In this document: piece by piece, positions 25,416 to 37,530 of the stretch
How the letters are laid out: each line of letters starts with the position of its first letter
How positions within the stretch are numbered: the stretch's first letter is position 1
Assembly: GCA_017590115.1 (NCBI GenBank)
Contig: JAGGNK010006437.1
Span: 558,001-622,000, forward strand
DNA: 64,000 nt
Origin: Montifringilla adamsi
Taxonomy: Eukaryota > Chordata > Aves > Passeriformes > Passeridae
Direction of reading: 5' to 3'
Program-made: the position numbers and the translations under genes
Notes under the pieces: generated by a model
Told to the model about the DNA's origin: nothing
The model's input: the letters and a program-made list of their open reading frames with translations, nothing else
The model's database searches: none

Positions 25416-26262
25416 TGTCATGGGTTAGGTTTCTCAAGTTAATTTCTTTCCATCTGTTGCATGTTGGAGAAGCAAAAAGGTGGTGATTTTCAAAGTGGTT
25501 GAGAAACAAAAGGGTTAGCCAAGCACTCTCACATACCACTATAATGGCTTGGCCAGGGGAAGAGAGTTTGGGAGTGTTGCCTGGGGAATGGGGTCTCCCC
25601 GCTGCAGTGTTTTCAGGAGTAATACTGCAAGAGGAATTGTGTCTGAGCCTGGGACTTCTGCCTGGGGAGTGTGGTGCTGGCTTTGGGCTCCTTTTCTCAG
25701 CTTGGAGGAGAACGATCACGTGTCACAGAGGGTGTTTGGCTGTTTCCAGGGATGGTGCTAGAGTTTAGCTTGCTGCCTGTTCCTGCCTGCTGCTCTGGGG
25801 TTACTGCTGCTGTTCAGCTGCCACCAGGAACGGTACCAAAACAGCTGCTCCCTGTGAGTTTTAAAAAGTAGTCACTTCCCACCCTCCTCCCCAGCCAAGC
25901 TCTCATGCCATGTCAGGGGGTTGCTGAGCTTGCATGGGAGTGCCCCTGATGCCATGGGGGAACCATTGCAGCCCCTCAGCCTCGCCAGGAGCCAGCAGCT
26001 TCTCCTGCCAGTTGTGGTCGTAACTATGCCAAAGGGAAAATTTTACTTGACAGATGGGAGAACTTGGGTTATTGTTATTTTTGTTGTTTGTTTGGTTAGA
26101 TGTGTATGTATATATATACGCCAGTAAAGAACTGTTACTCCTTTTCTCGTATTTTTGCCTGGAAGCACCATAATTTTGAAATTATAATAATTTGGACAGA
26201 GGAGGTCACCTTCCTATTCTGGGAAGGTTCCTGCCTTCCTGTCTTTTAAATCAGGAATGACA
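25416..26262 (+). mobile_element. Solo LTR related to family F1
   Basis: An 847-bp block with ends 'tgtcatgggtta' and 'tcaggaatgaca'. The R/U5 part ('aaagaactgttactcc', 'tttgcctggaagc', 'aaattataataatttgg') matches the F1 LTR tails at 39825-40528 and 15607-16272, but the upstream U3 is different. The expected AATAAA is AGTAAA here (about 26123). Flanking 5-mers gtcac and ctgac do not match well. The G+C-rich 25540-26030 produces several overlapping 66-105-codon frames, none with a recognised domain. Confidence 0.75.
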
Positions 26263-28046
26263 CTGACCTAAGTTTACTTCTCAGAAATAACACATACATT
26301 TTGCAAAGATATCTTTCTGCACAAGAGTTTACACAGATGTTTGCTCTTGTGAAGAAGTATCTCCAGTGGGGTAGCACAGTGTGACACAATAATGGGCCTA
26401 CTTCCTATAACATAATGCTGGATCAGACCAAGAAATCTATGGAAGATGTGCAAGGCAAGTGGGAGTCATGACAACATAAAATAAAAAATTATTTATTGAA
26501 ATTAAACTCAGTATTAATAACAGCAAAGGTTACAACAGCAGATGACCCACAAAGACTCAACTTCTAGTGTCTATAGATGCAGGTACTAAAAATGTTTTCC
26601 TCAGAAAGAGGTATTTCTAGCTGCTTAAAATAAATTACTATGATATTTAGGATGCAAATCTGAGGCCAATTTCTTTTAAATGCTCTAATCTAGTGGAGTA
26701 TATGACAAGGCAGGTGAATCCAAAAAAGCATTTCTTTTTCTTTCTAACTTAGCATAAAAATCTTGCTGTGGAGGCCAGGGAGAGGCAGCTCATCACAATG
26801 GCTGCCTGGCAGAAACTTATCCTCAGAAGATTTCTGGGCCAGGACTCCTCCCTTCTTCACTGCATTTCCGTCACTGGAGTACAGAAGATTTTCCCCCTTA
26901 ATTGGAGATTATTCTTATTAAATATGTCCAGAAAAGGTGCTTAGCAAAATAAATGGCTCTTCAAGTAACTCCAGTTGATTTTTAAAGTGTACTGCTTCCA
27001 TATTTCTGAATAAACCAGAGCTTCAAGAACACTTTTGGAAAATATTTCTACTGGAAGCTCAGTAGTTATGTTAACCTTAAAAAACAACAACAAATAAAGA
27101 CTATAGCATAGGTTAACAAGGATCAAATCAACTTTATACTTAACATCAACACACACTCACTGTTAAATTTTGTTTATAGGAAGGAAGCCAGATTAACTTT
27201 ACTGATTTTAAAGTGATCTTAATCCTAATGAGAATTTTCATGTTTGTTTCAAAACAGCTAAAAGTCCATTGAAAGCAATGAGAAAACTGCCTAAAGTTCA
27301 ACTGGTTAAATACTTTCCTGGACAATGCTGAAGCTGGTAAGACTTCACCCTTAGACTTTGTAGGATCTAAATCCATGTAACCATTTCATCAACCTGGGAT
27401 GTGCTCAGGATCTCTGATGAAAACACATTTACCTTACTGTGAAGATGCAACTTTGTAATCAGTCCATGTTATCTTAGAATATACTCATTCAGGTTCTTTG
27501 TGTCTCAGTTAGGAAAAACAAAAAGTTGATTTTACCCAGGATTTTGTTATTAGTACAACTTAGTATCAGTCATGCCTGTGGTCTATTTAACTCCTATAAT
27601 TTAAGCTTTTCCCAAGTACCCTGCACATGTTCGAAAGACTTAAGTGAATCTCTAAATGCGAGTGTATGAAATTCTAATTTTGTACTGGAAGAGAGTGAAA
27701 TCTCATTCATCAGAGGAAACACTCCTTTTTTACAGGAATTTCCTAGAGGAAGTTTCAACAGACAAGATTCAGTTTGCACAAGCTGACCAACATTTTGCAG
27801 CTAAGCAGTGGCAGGTTTATTATGTGTTAGAGTTCAAGACAACATAAAGCGTAACTCCTTTATCCTTATGGGAAGGACACAGACTGGTTGCTTTTACCAT
27901 CTCCCCACAGCTAGACTTGGTCCTTCTTTCAAAGTTTTTCAGGATACAAGGATTCCAATTTGATCTATTTCTCTCTGTAGATGTTACATGAAAGAAGGGT
28001 AAACAAGACCTGTTCTTGCTGTTTCTCCCAAGGTAGACCCCTGGAA
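26263..28046. other. Mostly unique DNA, no gene seen
   Basis: A GC-richer patch at 26760-26890 is not assignable. No exon or element was recognised in the remainder. Confidence 0.5.
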
Positions 28047-28560
28047 TGCAAGAAATGACCACTCACTTTAAAATTTCAAGGGTTTACTAAACTTCAACAA
28101 ACACAACAAAGAACTGAATAAGGAAAAAGTGACAGCACTGGGAGTATGGCCAACTGCCAGAGGCTCATCCATAAAATGGATACTCCGCCTTTTATACACC
28201 TGCTGTTGCATAAGCCAACTCTGGCACCTCCCAAAGTCTGCCGGTCAACTCTTCTTTGGTTTCAATTTTTTTTTTCATTATTTGGTTTCATTGGTGGAGA
28301 CCTTGAAACTTGATTGGTGGTGAGGTGTTTTCATGCTTCCCCCATTTCCGGCTGCCTCATGCAAGGGGCACATGTACACATCCTTCCCCCACATGTCTCT
28401 GACAACCCTGATGACCAGGGTTGTCTGGTGACAGCAAAAGGACAAAAAGGGGTCAAAAAACAACCTGCAACAACAAAGTAACACATCAAAGAAGTTTAAA
28501 CCTTAACAAAACTTCTTTTAATGCACGTAATATCCATTCCTCATTTGCGAGAGCCAATCA
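28047..28560 (-). mobile_element. 3' LTR, same family as 12476-12838
   Basis: On the minus strand this 514-bp LTR begins 'tgattggctctcgc' and ends 'gtcatttcttgca', matching the heads and tails of the LTRs at 12476 and 12969. A TATA-like 'gtataaaagg' (minus) lies near 28190. A motif like the family's AATAAA is degraded to 'tagtaaa' near 28085. A purine-rich stretch lies just upstream on the minus strand (28575-28605), as expected of a polypurine tract next to a 3' LTR. Confidence 0.7.
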
Positions 28561-29340
28561 CCACACCACCCATCCATAATAATCCCCCATTTTCCTTTTT
28601 ATAAGTCATTTGGCTCAAGCAAAAATTCCCATTTTCGATTTTGGTGATCCATTCATGATTCTTGTAAGTCAAATTTGATTTTTGGATGAGTCATAATAGC
28701 ATCTGTTAATGTGGGTGAGGACAGCAGATAAAAGAAGTCTTTGGGTTTTCCCTAACCAAAATGATTGGTGGCCTTTGTGACATGAATTTGTTTGACTTCC
28801 CAAAATGAAGAGACAAATAGCAGACAAAAGGGAGTAACAGAGGTCTGATATGGCAAAAGGGAGTAACAGAGGACCTACCATGCCTGTCGTGTTGCTACCC
28901 ATAGCAGGTGTAGTAGGTGTACTCCTAAAGACATGATCTTCAGGGTAGCAAGTACAGAGGCCAACCTGGTCTTGCTCTCTGCTTCTTTGTCACTTTACCT
29001 TTTGCAAATTCCCAATTTAATTGCTTTTGGCACTTCTTCTATTATGGCCTTTTCACTGTCCTCCAGGCCCTTCCCATTCAACAGATATGAGTAGTTCCCA
29101 TTCACAAAAAAAGATAATTATAATAGTACAAATCACATGCTAATGCCAGTACCTTAGGACCCCCTGAGCAATACAGTCCTGGTACTCCTGCTTGGAGCAG
29201 AAGTGTCCCTCCACCCACAAATCCAGAGGTAATGCTTTAATTTCAAGGTGACAAGGCTATCTACACATATGATATTCCCTCTGGCCCAAATACATCCTAC
29301 CTTTCTATGGACTGTTTGCTGGAGCTGGCTCACGCAGCTC
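28561..29340 (-). pseudogene. Decayed internal segment of an endogenous retrovirus
   Basis: This lies immediately upstream (minus strand) of the LTR at 28047-28560 and begins with a purine-rich tract containing 'ggaaaatgggggat'. It differs in composition from the unique flanks. The longest minus frame (28669-28902, 77 codons) includes a hydrophobic stretch, but other frames are broken by stops, so any protein is inactive. I cannot assign it to gag, pol or env. A 19-bp direct repeat beginning 'caaaagggagtaac' occurs at 28825 and 28854. No 5' LTR was found, so the provirus is truncated at about 29340. Confidence 0.45.
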
Positions 29341-29650
29341 TTCTCTGAGTCAGAGACAAGAATTCACAACACAGACTATCCAGGAAAATCCCATCAGACT
29401 TTTTTATTTTCACTTCTTACCTCACATGCTGTGAGTGAAAGTGAATCTCATGACTTCATACAGTACTAAAACAAGCATGTCTTTTTTCCCAGTAGAAAAT
29501 TTTCGATTTAGAGCAAAAGAGAGAATTGCCTTCTGGTAAATGATTTCCATAAGGATCCAGGGCTCCAAAACTGCCAAGATATCTCTGCATGTGCAGTCAG
29601 GGAGTCTGGTACAACCTTTGCACTTCCTGCACATTTCCTGGAGCAGCACA
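29341..29650. other. Short unassigned stretch
   Basis: No element or exon was recognised between the retroviral remnant and the CR1 element. Confidence 0.4.
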
Positions 29651-30785
29651 TTTGAGTGTACACTGGAGACACATGGTTTGGATGGATGGACTGCTCAGTG
29701 GATAAGGAATTGGCTGGATCATAGAATCATGCTTTATGTTGAGTTCGAAGGGACCCATCAGGATCATCAAGTTGATGGTCACACTCAAAAAGTTGTGGTC
29801 AACCTCACTTCATGTCCCAGTGCAAATCAGTGGTGAGTGATGTCTGTCACGGGGTGGTGTTGGGACCGGCACTGTTTAACATCTTTATTGCATAGGGACA
29901 GTGGGATAGAGTCTCACTCAGGATTGCTGATGACACTGAGTTGTGGTGCAGTCACATGCTGGAGGGAAGGGATGGATCCAGAGGGACCTAAACAGGTTGG
30001 AGAAGTGGGTCTGTATGATCTTCATGAAGTTCAACAAGGCCAAGTGGAAGATTCTGCACCTGGATGAGGGGAGTCCCAAGCACAAGTATAGGCTGGACAG
30101 AAAATGGATTGGGAGCTGCCCTGAGGAGAAGGATTTGGGGTGTTGGTTGATGAGATACTCAATATGACCTGTCATGTGCACTCACAGCTGAGAAAGCTAA
30201 GCACATCCTGGGCTACATCACAAGAAGCACAGGCAACAGGTCAAGGGACCCTTTTGCTCCAACATTGGAAGACCCATCTGCAGCACTTCATTGTGCTCTG
30301 GGATCTCCAGCATGGGACATTGACCTGTTGAAGTGAGTCCAGAGGAATCCACAGAGATGATCAGAGTGTCTTCCTAAGAAGACACACTGAGAGAGAAAGA
30401 GATGGGGTTGTTAAGCCTGGAGAAGAAAAGGGTTTGGGGACACCTTACTGTGGACTTCCAGCATGGAAAGGGGGCCTACAGAGAAAGCTGAATGGGGACA
30501 CCTTTTTTTCCAAGGGAAATTAGTGGTAGGAAAAAGGGGAATGGGGCCCATGTGGAAGAGTAGGTTAAGATGAGATATAAGAAAGAAATTCTTCCCTGTG
30601 AGAGTGGTGAGGTCTCAGAGGCTGCCCAGAGAAGCTGTGGTCCCGGACATGTCCAAGGCCAGGTTGGATGGGGCTCTGAGCAACCTAGTCTAGCAGAAGG
30701 TTTTCTGCCTGTGGTAAGGGGTTGGAACAAGATGATCTTAGAGTTCCTTTCCAACCTAGACTATTCTATGATACGATGACATAAC
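29651..30785 (+). mobile_element. CR1 LINE, about 1.1 kb of the 3' portion
   Basis: This is the longest young CR1 of the window. It contains recognisable late reverse-transcriptase region text ('ttgggaccggcactgttt', 'ttgctgatgacactgag', 'atgaagttcaacaaggcc') followed by the 3' untranslated part ('agaaattcttccctgtgag', 'gttggatggggctctgag') and ends in the tail 'attctatgatacgatgac'. In that coding part a bird CR1 would encode the end of the reverse transcriptase. Stops and frameshifts break it, so it is inactive. A small oppositely oriented CR1 piece is inserted at 29718-29774. Confidence 0.9.
29718..29774 (-). mobile_element. Small CR1 3'-end fragment nested in CR1
   Basis: The text 'atcatagaatcat...' followed by 'gggacccatcaggatcatc' is the terminal 55-60 bp of a CR1 in reverse orientation. 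The host CR1 reads continuously from 'aaggaattggctgg' before it to 'atggtcacactcaaa' after it, which marks it as an insertion. A short T/GGAT-like duplication is present at the edges. Confidence 0.7.
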
Positions 30786-32712
30786 ACTATGCATTAATAA
30801 ATTACTGTGGAGGGCCACAGGGGATAGTTGCACAGTCATAGAACACAAATTAAAAAGTCTTAGAAAAATTTGTTGGCACGATGTGTTTACTTGAACAACT
30901 AGGGAAAAAAAACCCCAAAATAATCCTAAAATCTCAACCAAATAAAATGAACATTTTGAAACACAGTGAGCAAAATATTCAATGAAAAAGGTGTGCCTGG
31001 CATGTAATGACTTTACCCAAATTTGAAAAAATAGCTAACAAAAAAACCCTGCTCTTGGAGGGTCATACACATCCCATTTGATGCAAAAGTCATTAGCACT
31101 TGGTTGCCCATGATTGTCTCCTGTCTGATGAGATGTGCTAATAGCCTGTGGTTGCTAAGGAATGTTGCTAAGCAAGGCAAGGCATAGAGGAGGTCAGCCA
31201 TCTCCTCTCTGACAACTTCTAGCATCATTTTTGCAAACTAAGGATTTCATTTTTTTTTCTGAACGTTCTACATATTTGTTTGAGATAAAAATTTATAGAA
31301 CAATCCAAATATGTCAAGACTGAAATGTTCTGATGGAATTATCTCATTAAAATTATCTCATTAAAATATAATTTGTGTTTCTTAGCATTGCTGTGCAGTC
31401 ATCTGAAAGTAAAAAACATAACCTGACCTAGTTTTTTTTACAGTTCTGAACAAATTACATGGGAAATTTGAGTATTCTTGGTATAGAAACATTTTCTGAT
31501 GATTTAATCTATTTTACCAGTCACAAATATTTTTATTTAAAGGGCGATAGTTAATTTCAAATGTAAAAAGTAACAGAAGAAAAACTAATTTTTGCCTTTT
31601 AACAAAACAGAATATCAAGAACAATTAAACAGTTGTAAAAGGAATACATGCAAAACTAAACAATTTCTTGTTTAGTTAAATAAATTTCATTTCTTTTTAA
31701 ACTATTGCTTATTGGATTCCAAGTTCAAAATGGAAGTTTTTATCCTGGAAGTATCTCAGGAAGTAAGCTAGATAATTGTGTAATCAAAATGAGGTAATAC
31801 CAGTTTTAAATACATAGATTAATACAGAGACTTGTTTCTCTGTAAGTTTTTTAATAGTTACTGGAATGCTTTATGCAGCCAATTCCTATTTCATTAATGG
31901 AAGTCAAAAGGATAGAGGCTTCCAGATAATTTTAAAAAGAGGGAAAATCCACTTTCTAAAATTCTCTTCACTTTTTTTTTCTCTTCTTGTTGGTTGCTAT
32001 GAGTCACTTGAAGCCTGGTATGAAGTGTCCCTTCATTATCATTAAAGTGCTTTTTTAGCAGTCTCCTCAACAACCTCTTTCCCACACCATTTTGAGCATT
32101 CCTGTATTCTTAAGGGTAGAAAAGTTTAATGCACAGTGGTCCCCATCAAGTATCAAAATGTCTTTTTTGTTTTTAACAAAACTGTTTGAATAACAACCTC
32201 CTAAGCTTTTTTCAAATCAAAGTTTATCTGTCTGTTTTGAACACTTCTTGGTAATTTCTCTCGCAGTCTAAAGGAGGAATGCTAGTTTGGGTCAACTTGC
32301 TATGAAGACACCTTCCAAGAGACCATTGTACAATGCAGAAAATATTGAAAAAGAAAATGCATTTTTTATTTTCAGTGGTTTAACAAAATATGCATGGAAA
32401 AAAGGTTTTATTTCTATGGGTTGTAATTAGGAAAAATCACTTAGAATGGGTCATTAGTTTGCTAAGTGGTTGAAGTGAACATTTAGGTGTTTACAGCTTG
32501 GAAGGCTCAATACATTTAATCTATTAGGAGAACAAGTGAAAAGCTTTTTCTCTCACATTCCTGTGACAAGATTTTTGAGGTGATTTTTCTGAAATACTGT
32601 AAATACAATTTCATCTCTATCACCTTTTAACTCTCCATTCTTCATACATGGACACAGGCCTGATGCTGAGACATCTGTTAGCACTACTGCTGTTACATTC
32701 ATATGCATGGTA

Positions 32713-32713
32713 G

Positions 32714-32748
<35 letters not shown>
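32713..32748. repeat. (AAAT)n microsatellite
   Basis: About nine consecutive AAAT units without interruption. Confidence 0.97.
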
Positions 32749-34462
32749 CACCACTAACTGATTTTGATCAGGTAGAACATGTCAAGAATGCAAATGGTAC
32801 CACCCAAGCATTGAAGTATTTGAACTGCACATGTCCCAGAGAGTATTTGTTACTAGTTTTATCCAAAGGAGAAACTCTAATGATGGTTACCTGTGAAGGT
32901 GATTATCTACAAATCTTTAAAAGGTTTTATGGTTTTAGAGTTTTATATATCTTAAATTCATCTTAACTTTGTATAGGATGAATTGCATGTCTCCAGAGAG
33001 ATCAAACTTATGTACCATTTGGGAATTACCCTGCTCTCAAGGATTAAATGGGAACTTTTTCCTTGGTTTACTCTGTGATCCCTTCTAGATTTGACAGATA
33101 ATTGTATTTTAAATGCTTATAGTAGTGTGCATGTTAATAGCCTGGAGTGCCATGGGATAAAATCATTGAGTAATAATTGGTGTGCATCCAATCCATATTG
33201 AAAGCAACAGGTTGTCCCTCTCTTCCTAAAAAATATCCTAATATATTAATTACAAACATTTTACTGGAGACAGGGATGGGTGTGAAAAATAAATGTATTT
33301 ATTTAATCTTACACAAATAAATGATGTTCCAAAAGTATTTACATTACATTGTTTCCTTTGCATTTAAAATATGGTTATTTCAGAGGAAAGACATAGGGAA
33401 ATAATGGCAAGCAAACTACAGCAGAATGAATTGCAACGAGCAGAAACATGCACTTAGCTAAGAGGTTTCTAGAGCAATCCCTCAGGCTGTACTTCTACAC
33501 AGAAAAAGAAAACAAGACAAATCAAGATTTTAGCCTTTGTGACAAATTACTCAGGAAGGGAATCCACTGTCCACTGAGGAAAGAAATAGTCCTAAATGAA
33601 TAGGGAAGTAAAGTGGTGCCCAAAGAATTAAATGATACTCTGTGATCTGTATGTTGTAACTTTGGACCTCTAATTGAAAGGATGAAGCATCACTACTTCA
33701 CCCAAAGAAGAGGTTTGCTGACAAAGCTGGGACAACAGTCCCATCTATAAGAATCATCAGAGAATCTTACATACAATCTAGTTGAAAGAAAAGTCAGTCT
33801 ATACTGAATATCTTTTTTAAACTAGATTTAATAGGAAGTAAATTTTTTTACTGAACACCCTCAAATGAAAAATAAGTATTACTTCAAATCTAAAGTAGTC
33901 ACAAATTAATGTGCTACTTTTCACTTATGTCTAATCCCTATTTCCTTCCAGTTTGGAATCTTCCTCCAAACTACCTCTCATCTAGTTCACTACAAACAGA
34001 AAACCAACCACAACACGTTGTCCTTTTGAAAGGTGTGAGGAACATATTCTGAAAAATAGTCTCACTCACAAGGAGAAGAAACATTTAAAGAACCTATATT
34101 TAATTCTCCAAATAACAATAAAAGAAAATGTGGCATTGGAGTCCATGGGTTGTTACACAGGGACCTTCACCTATCACATTCCCTCCTGGGCTGCAGATAT
34201 CTCACTGGTGAGGAGCTGGGCTGGGTAAGGATCAGATCTACCAGCAGTTGAGACCCGTCAGTTTTGAACTCCCTATAGAAGAAGGCTGTGGTCGCATGGA
34301 GCTTTGGTTTGTGTGTGTTGTCCCTGTCTCTGACCATCGACCCCACTGAACAGGTGAATTGTTAAACGTAATAGGAAGAGTGTTTCAATACTTAAATATC
34401 TACCTGTCTTATTCTTCACCATTTAATGCAATATTCTGGAATGGATTTATTTTTGTTATTTG

Positions 34463-34500
34463 AAAAAAAAAAAAAAAAAAAAAAAAAAAAACAAAAAAAA
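34463..34500. repeat. Poly(A) run
   Basis: About 30 consecutive A residues, then a short 'caaaaaaaa' segment. No target duplication or source gene could be tied to it, so it is listed as a simple repeat only. Confidence 0.95.
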
Positions 34501-35929
34501 CCAAACCAAGTGTACTAGCATCCCCTTTCAGTAGCCAGACTCTTGTCTTCTTTGTTTTCCTCATGGTTCTCATTCTTGCACTGTATTTTTTTCATGGAAA
34601 TCCTATGAGTTTTATCTTTCAGTTCCAGAAGTGGTAAATGCTGTTTTTCTACTACATTTAAGAGACTATAGACCATGACAAAATGCTAATAAAGATGTAT
34701 GCATTTATATTTTCTTACTCTAAAATAAGAATAATGTTACTAATGTAGAAGGGAAAGGTTTGCAATTGTCAAGTGTACTATTGCTAGCAGGGCTTACACC
34801 TCTGTGTAGAGCAGAGGACTGCAGTTACTCACAGAAACTGACACACTGAAGAAAAATTGCAAATGCAGTAGTCACACTTCTGACATTTCTGTGAAGAAAG
34901 AGAACTGTCTGTGCTTGACAGAAACCAAAAAAAGTGGCACAAGAGGCAGTAGGAAGAAAAATAGTAAATTCTACACACCTATATCCTATTACACACACCT
35001 GCACACACACCCCCCCCAAAAAAAAAAAAAAAACCAAACCAAAACTCAGCAGCAAACAAGCAAACAAACAAACAAAAAGTCTGGAAAAGGTAAAAACTGC
35101 ATTTTGCTTTTTCCAAAGAGAACAATTAATATATAAAACACCTGAAGAATTTGATAGTCTGTCTTCCTTTTGATTTGTTTTGAAAAGCTTTTCTCTTGTG
35201 ATACAAACATACCCTAGAACAAGCTTCCAGATAAGCAGTCCACATAAATGCCTCCCCTAGAACAAATGACTTTGTAGTTTCTAACTACAGATACATCTTC
35301 TGAGATAACTACATGTAGGAGATGGGACTAAGCAAAATGTCACCTTCGGGTTCAGCTGCTAATTCACATTTTAAAAGAAATAATGGTAATCCTGCATTCT
35401 TAAGGGGTTTTCTGATCTAATTAAATAATTTTGGACTTAATCTCAGGATTTATAAATATAAGAAAATTTTGCCACAGGTACTGTTGTTAACTTTGTTAAG
35501 ATGGCATCATCTTTAACATCCTAGGAAGTATATTCTCCTGATATTTTAAAAGTGCCCCTTTGGCATAATGCTTTCCAATTACATTTATACAAGTTTGTTT
35601 TAATAGTTATTTTAAAAATATTTTTGGCATTTGGTTTTGTAGGGTTTTGGCAAGAAAACTTAGATCAATTCTCTGTCACTTGGCATTTTTATACTTAAGT
35701 TATCAATATATTTTCCCTAAGATTTTGGCTATTTGATTATTAAGTTTCTATTTGAAAACATACTTGTATGTTCTTTTAAGAACTACTTATTTCTTGTAAT
35801 AGGTCTAAAATACCTACTTTTTATCTTAATCTTTTTTTTAAGTCTTTCTGTGTTGTTAGTGTTCTTCCTCAAATTCCAGTCAGATAGAAATAAATTTGGA
35901 TGTGATTCTCTTCTACAAAAAACCCCAGC

Positions 35930-36508
35930 ATTTATTTAAAATAATTTATTCCCTTGAAGTTCACCAGAAATTTGAGAGTAGGATCTATTTGAAGCACAAT
36001 CTCTACCTTGACAGCACAGTCCAGGAAACCCTGTGGGAGGGATCCACACTGGAGCAGTTCATGAAGACCTACAGCCTTTGGGAAGGACACACATTGGAGA
36101 AATTTGTGAAGGACTGCATCCCCTAGGAGGGACACCCCACACCGCAGCAGGAGAAGAATGTGAGGAGGGAACAGTGGGAGAGAGAACAGGCTGTGAACTG
36201 ATAGCAACTCCCATTCAATGTGCCACCAGGGTGGTGCAGAAGTAGATGAGCTGAGGGCAATTAAGCCTGGAGAGATGGGAGCTAGGGGAAAGGTGTTTCT
36301 AGACTTGCTTTTATTTCTTACTACCAGACTGTTATTAATGGACAATAAATTAAACTAATTTCCTCAAATTCAGTCTGTTTGGCCCATGACAGTAATTGAT
36401 GAATGATCTGACCCTCATATCCATATCTCAGCCCATGAGTTTATTTTTGTATTTTGTCCCCCTGTCCTGCTGAGGAGGGGGAATTAGAGAGCAATGGTCT
36501 ATCCACCA
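35930..36508 (+). mobile_element. ERVL-type LTR, 5' part missing
   Basis: The region carries the bird ERVL-type LTR motif series: 'ctggagcagttcatgaag', 'ttggagaaatttgtgaag', 'gttattaatggacaataaa', 'ctgtttggcccatgacag' and 'tgctgaggagggggaatt'. The AATAAA signal is at about 36341. Compared with the LTR at 20124-21522, the upstream U3 is absent or unrecognisable, so the left limit is approximate. Short frames in both strands (70-137 codons) reflect the conserved block and are not host genes. Confidence 0.75.
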
Positions 36509-36995
36509 CAACTGTTGTTTAGATTTGTTTGAATAATAAAAATACACTTTCTAAATCACTAGCACTAGGATGGGATTCCTGTCCTAAAGAATCTGCAATA
36601 CAAAGCACAAAACAATTACACAGATATAATCAAAAGACAATGCAAAGAAGATGAATCAAGGAGGGAGGAGAATGGAGGGGGAAAGGCATGTGTATGTGTG
36701 GGTGTGTGTGGGTTTGATTTGTTCTAGTTCTGCCTCCCTAGAGGAGGCAAATGTAGCCACAAATACAACACAGCCCAAATGTGTTGTTAATGACAGTACT
36801 TAAGGCAGTGAACCAAAGCCTGGAGATAAAATTTTATAGTACAGTCATTTGAAACAGTGAATCAACCTGCCTCCTGCACAGAAAGGAACAGCATATCTGC
36901 CCAATCATTCCAGAACTGAACATCTCCCAGGGTCAGGAGAAGCTTCACAACACTGCCTGAGTGCTCTGCAGCCTGCAGGCTGCAGTAGGAGGAGC
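36509..36995. other. Unassigned short stretch with a GT-rich run
   Basis: A (TG)-rich run lies near 36688-36712. No gene or element was recognised. Confidence 0.45.
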
Positions 36996-37530
36996 TGTTA
37001 CCGCGGTGGTCTGGCATCAGAGACAGACACGCCCGACAAACCTCCTTTGGTCATCAGCAAACAGCCTGTTTTATTGTTCAGAGCTTACTTTTATAGGCAG
37101 TTCAAAACTCACAGGTCTAGACAGCTCATTGGTCTGATCTTTACGCACCCCAGGTCCTGAACCAGTGAAATGCTTGTACCTTAGGAAGGATGTTATGGGA
37201 TGAAACCCCTGTCAGTTAGCTCAGGGGCTGGTTTCTGGAACTGGGCTGGGTTTCCTATTTATAACCGGAGTAATGCTCAGTACAAACCAGCTTATACTGT
37301 AATATAATGTGGCAACAGAGCTCTGGCAGGGATAAGTAGGTATAACCCCCCTGCTAGACTAAGACATTGAGTGGTGCATCATCTTCTGCGGTATCAGGGT
37401 GACAAAAACCGAAGATGTGATCTCTGTGACTCAGTGACTCACTGGAACAGGCTCACCTGGTGCAATGTCTCCAAATAACAGCAAATAAAACAATTACTGG
37501 TCCATGCAGTAAGTGCACACTTCCCTTACA
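36996..37530 (-). mobile_element. LTR with closely spaced TATA and AATAAA
   Basis: On the minus strand a TATA box (TATAAAAG; plus 37088-37095) is followed about 14 bp later by AATAAA (plus 37070-37075), then about 75 bp of R-U5 ending 'ccaccgcggtaaca'. A compact TATA-AATAAA layout like this is known from alpharetrovirus-type LTRs. The 3' end (plus 36996) is firm. The 5' end ('tgtaagggaagtg', plus 37530) is a guess, with no matching target duplication. Confidence 0.65.

Larger units (their letters stand above)
30786..35929. other. AT-rich unique DNA, almost free of recognised mobile elements
   Basis: No exon or RNA gene was seen. It includes an (AAAT)n microsatellite at 32713-32748, an A run at 34463-34492, and a C run then A run at 35009-35032 with an adjacent (CAAA) array. 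A GC-richer patch at 34140-34360 is unassigned. Confidence 0.5.

Noticed and set aside
25402..25871. Overlapping 66-105-codon frames
   Set aside because: They lie wholly inside the U3 of a solo LTR and have no recognisable protein motif.
34090..34500. Processed pseudogene ending in the poly(A) run
   Set aside because: There is a 30-A run, but no target duplication, no coding remnant and no clear left boundary could be seen.
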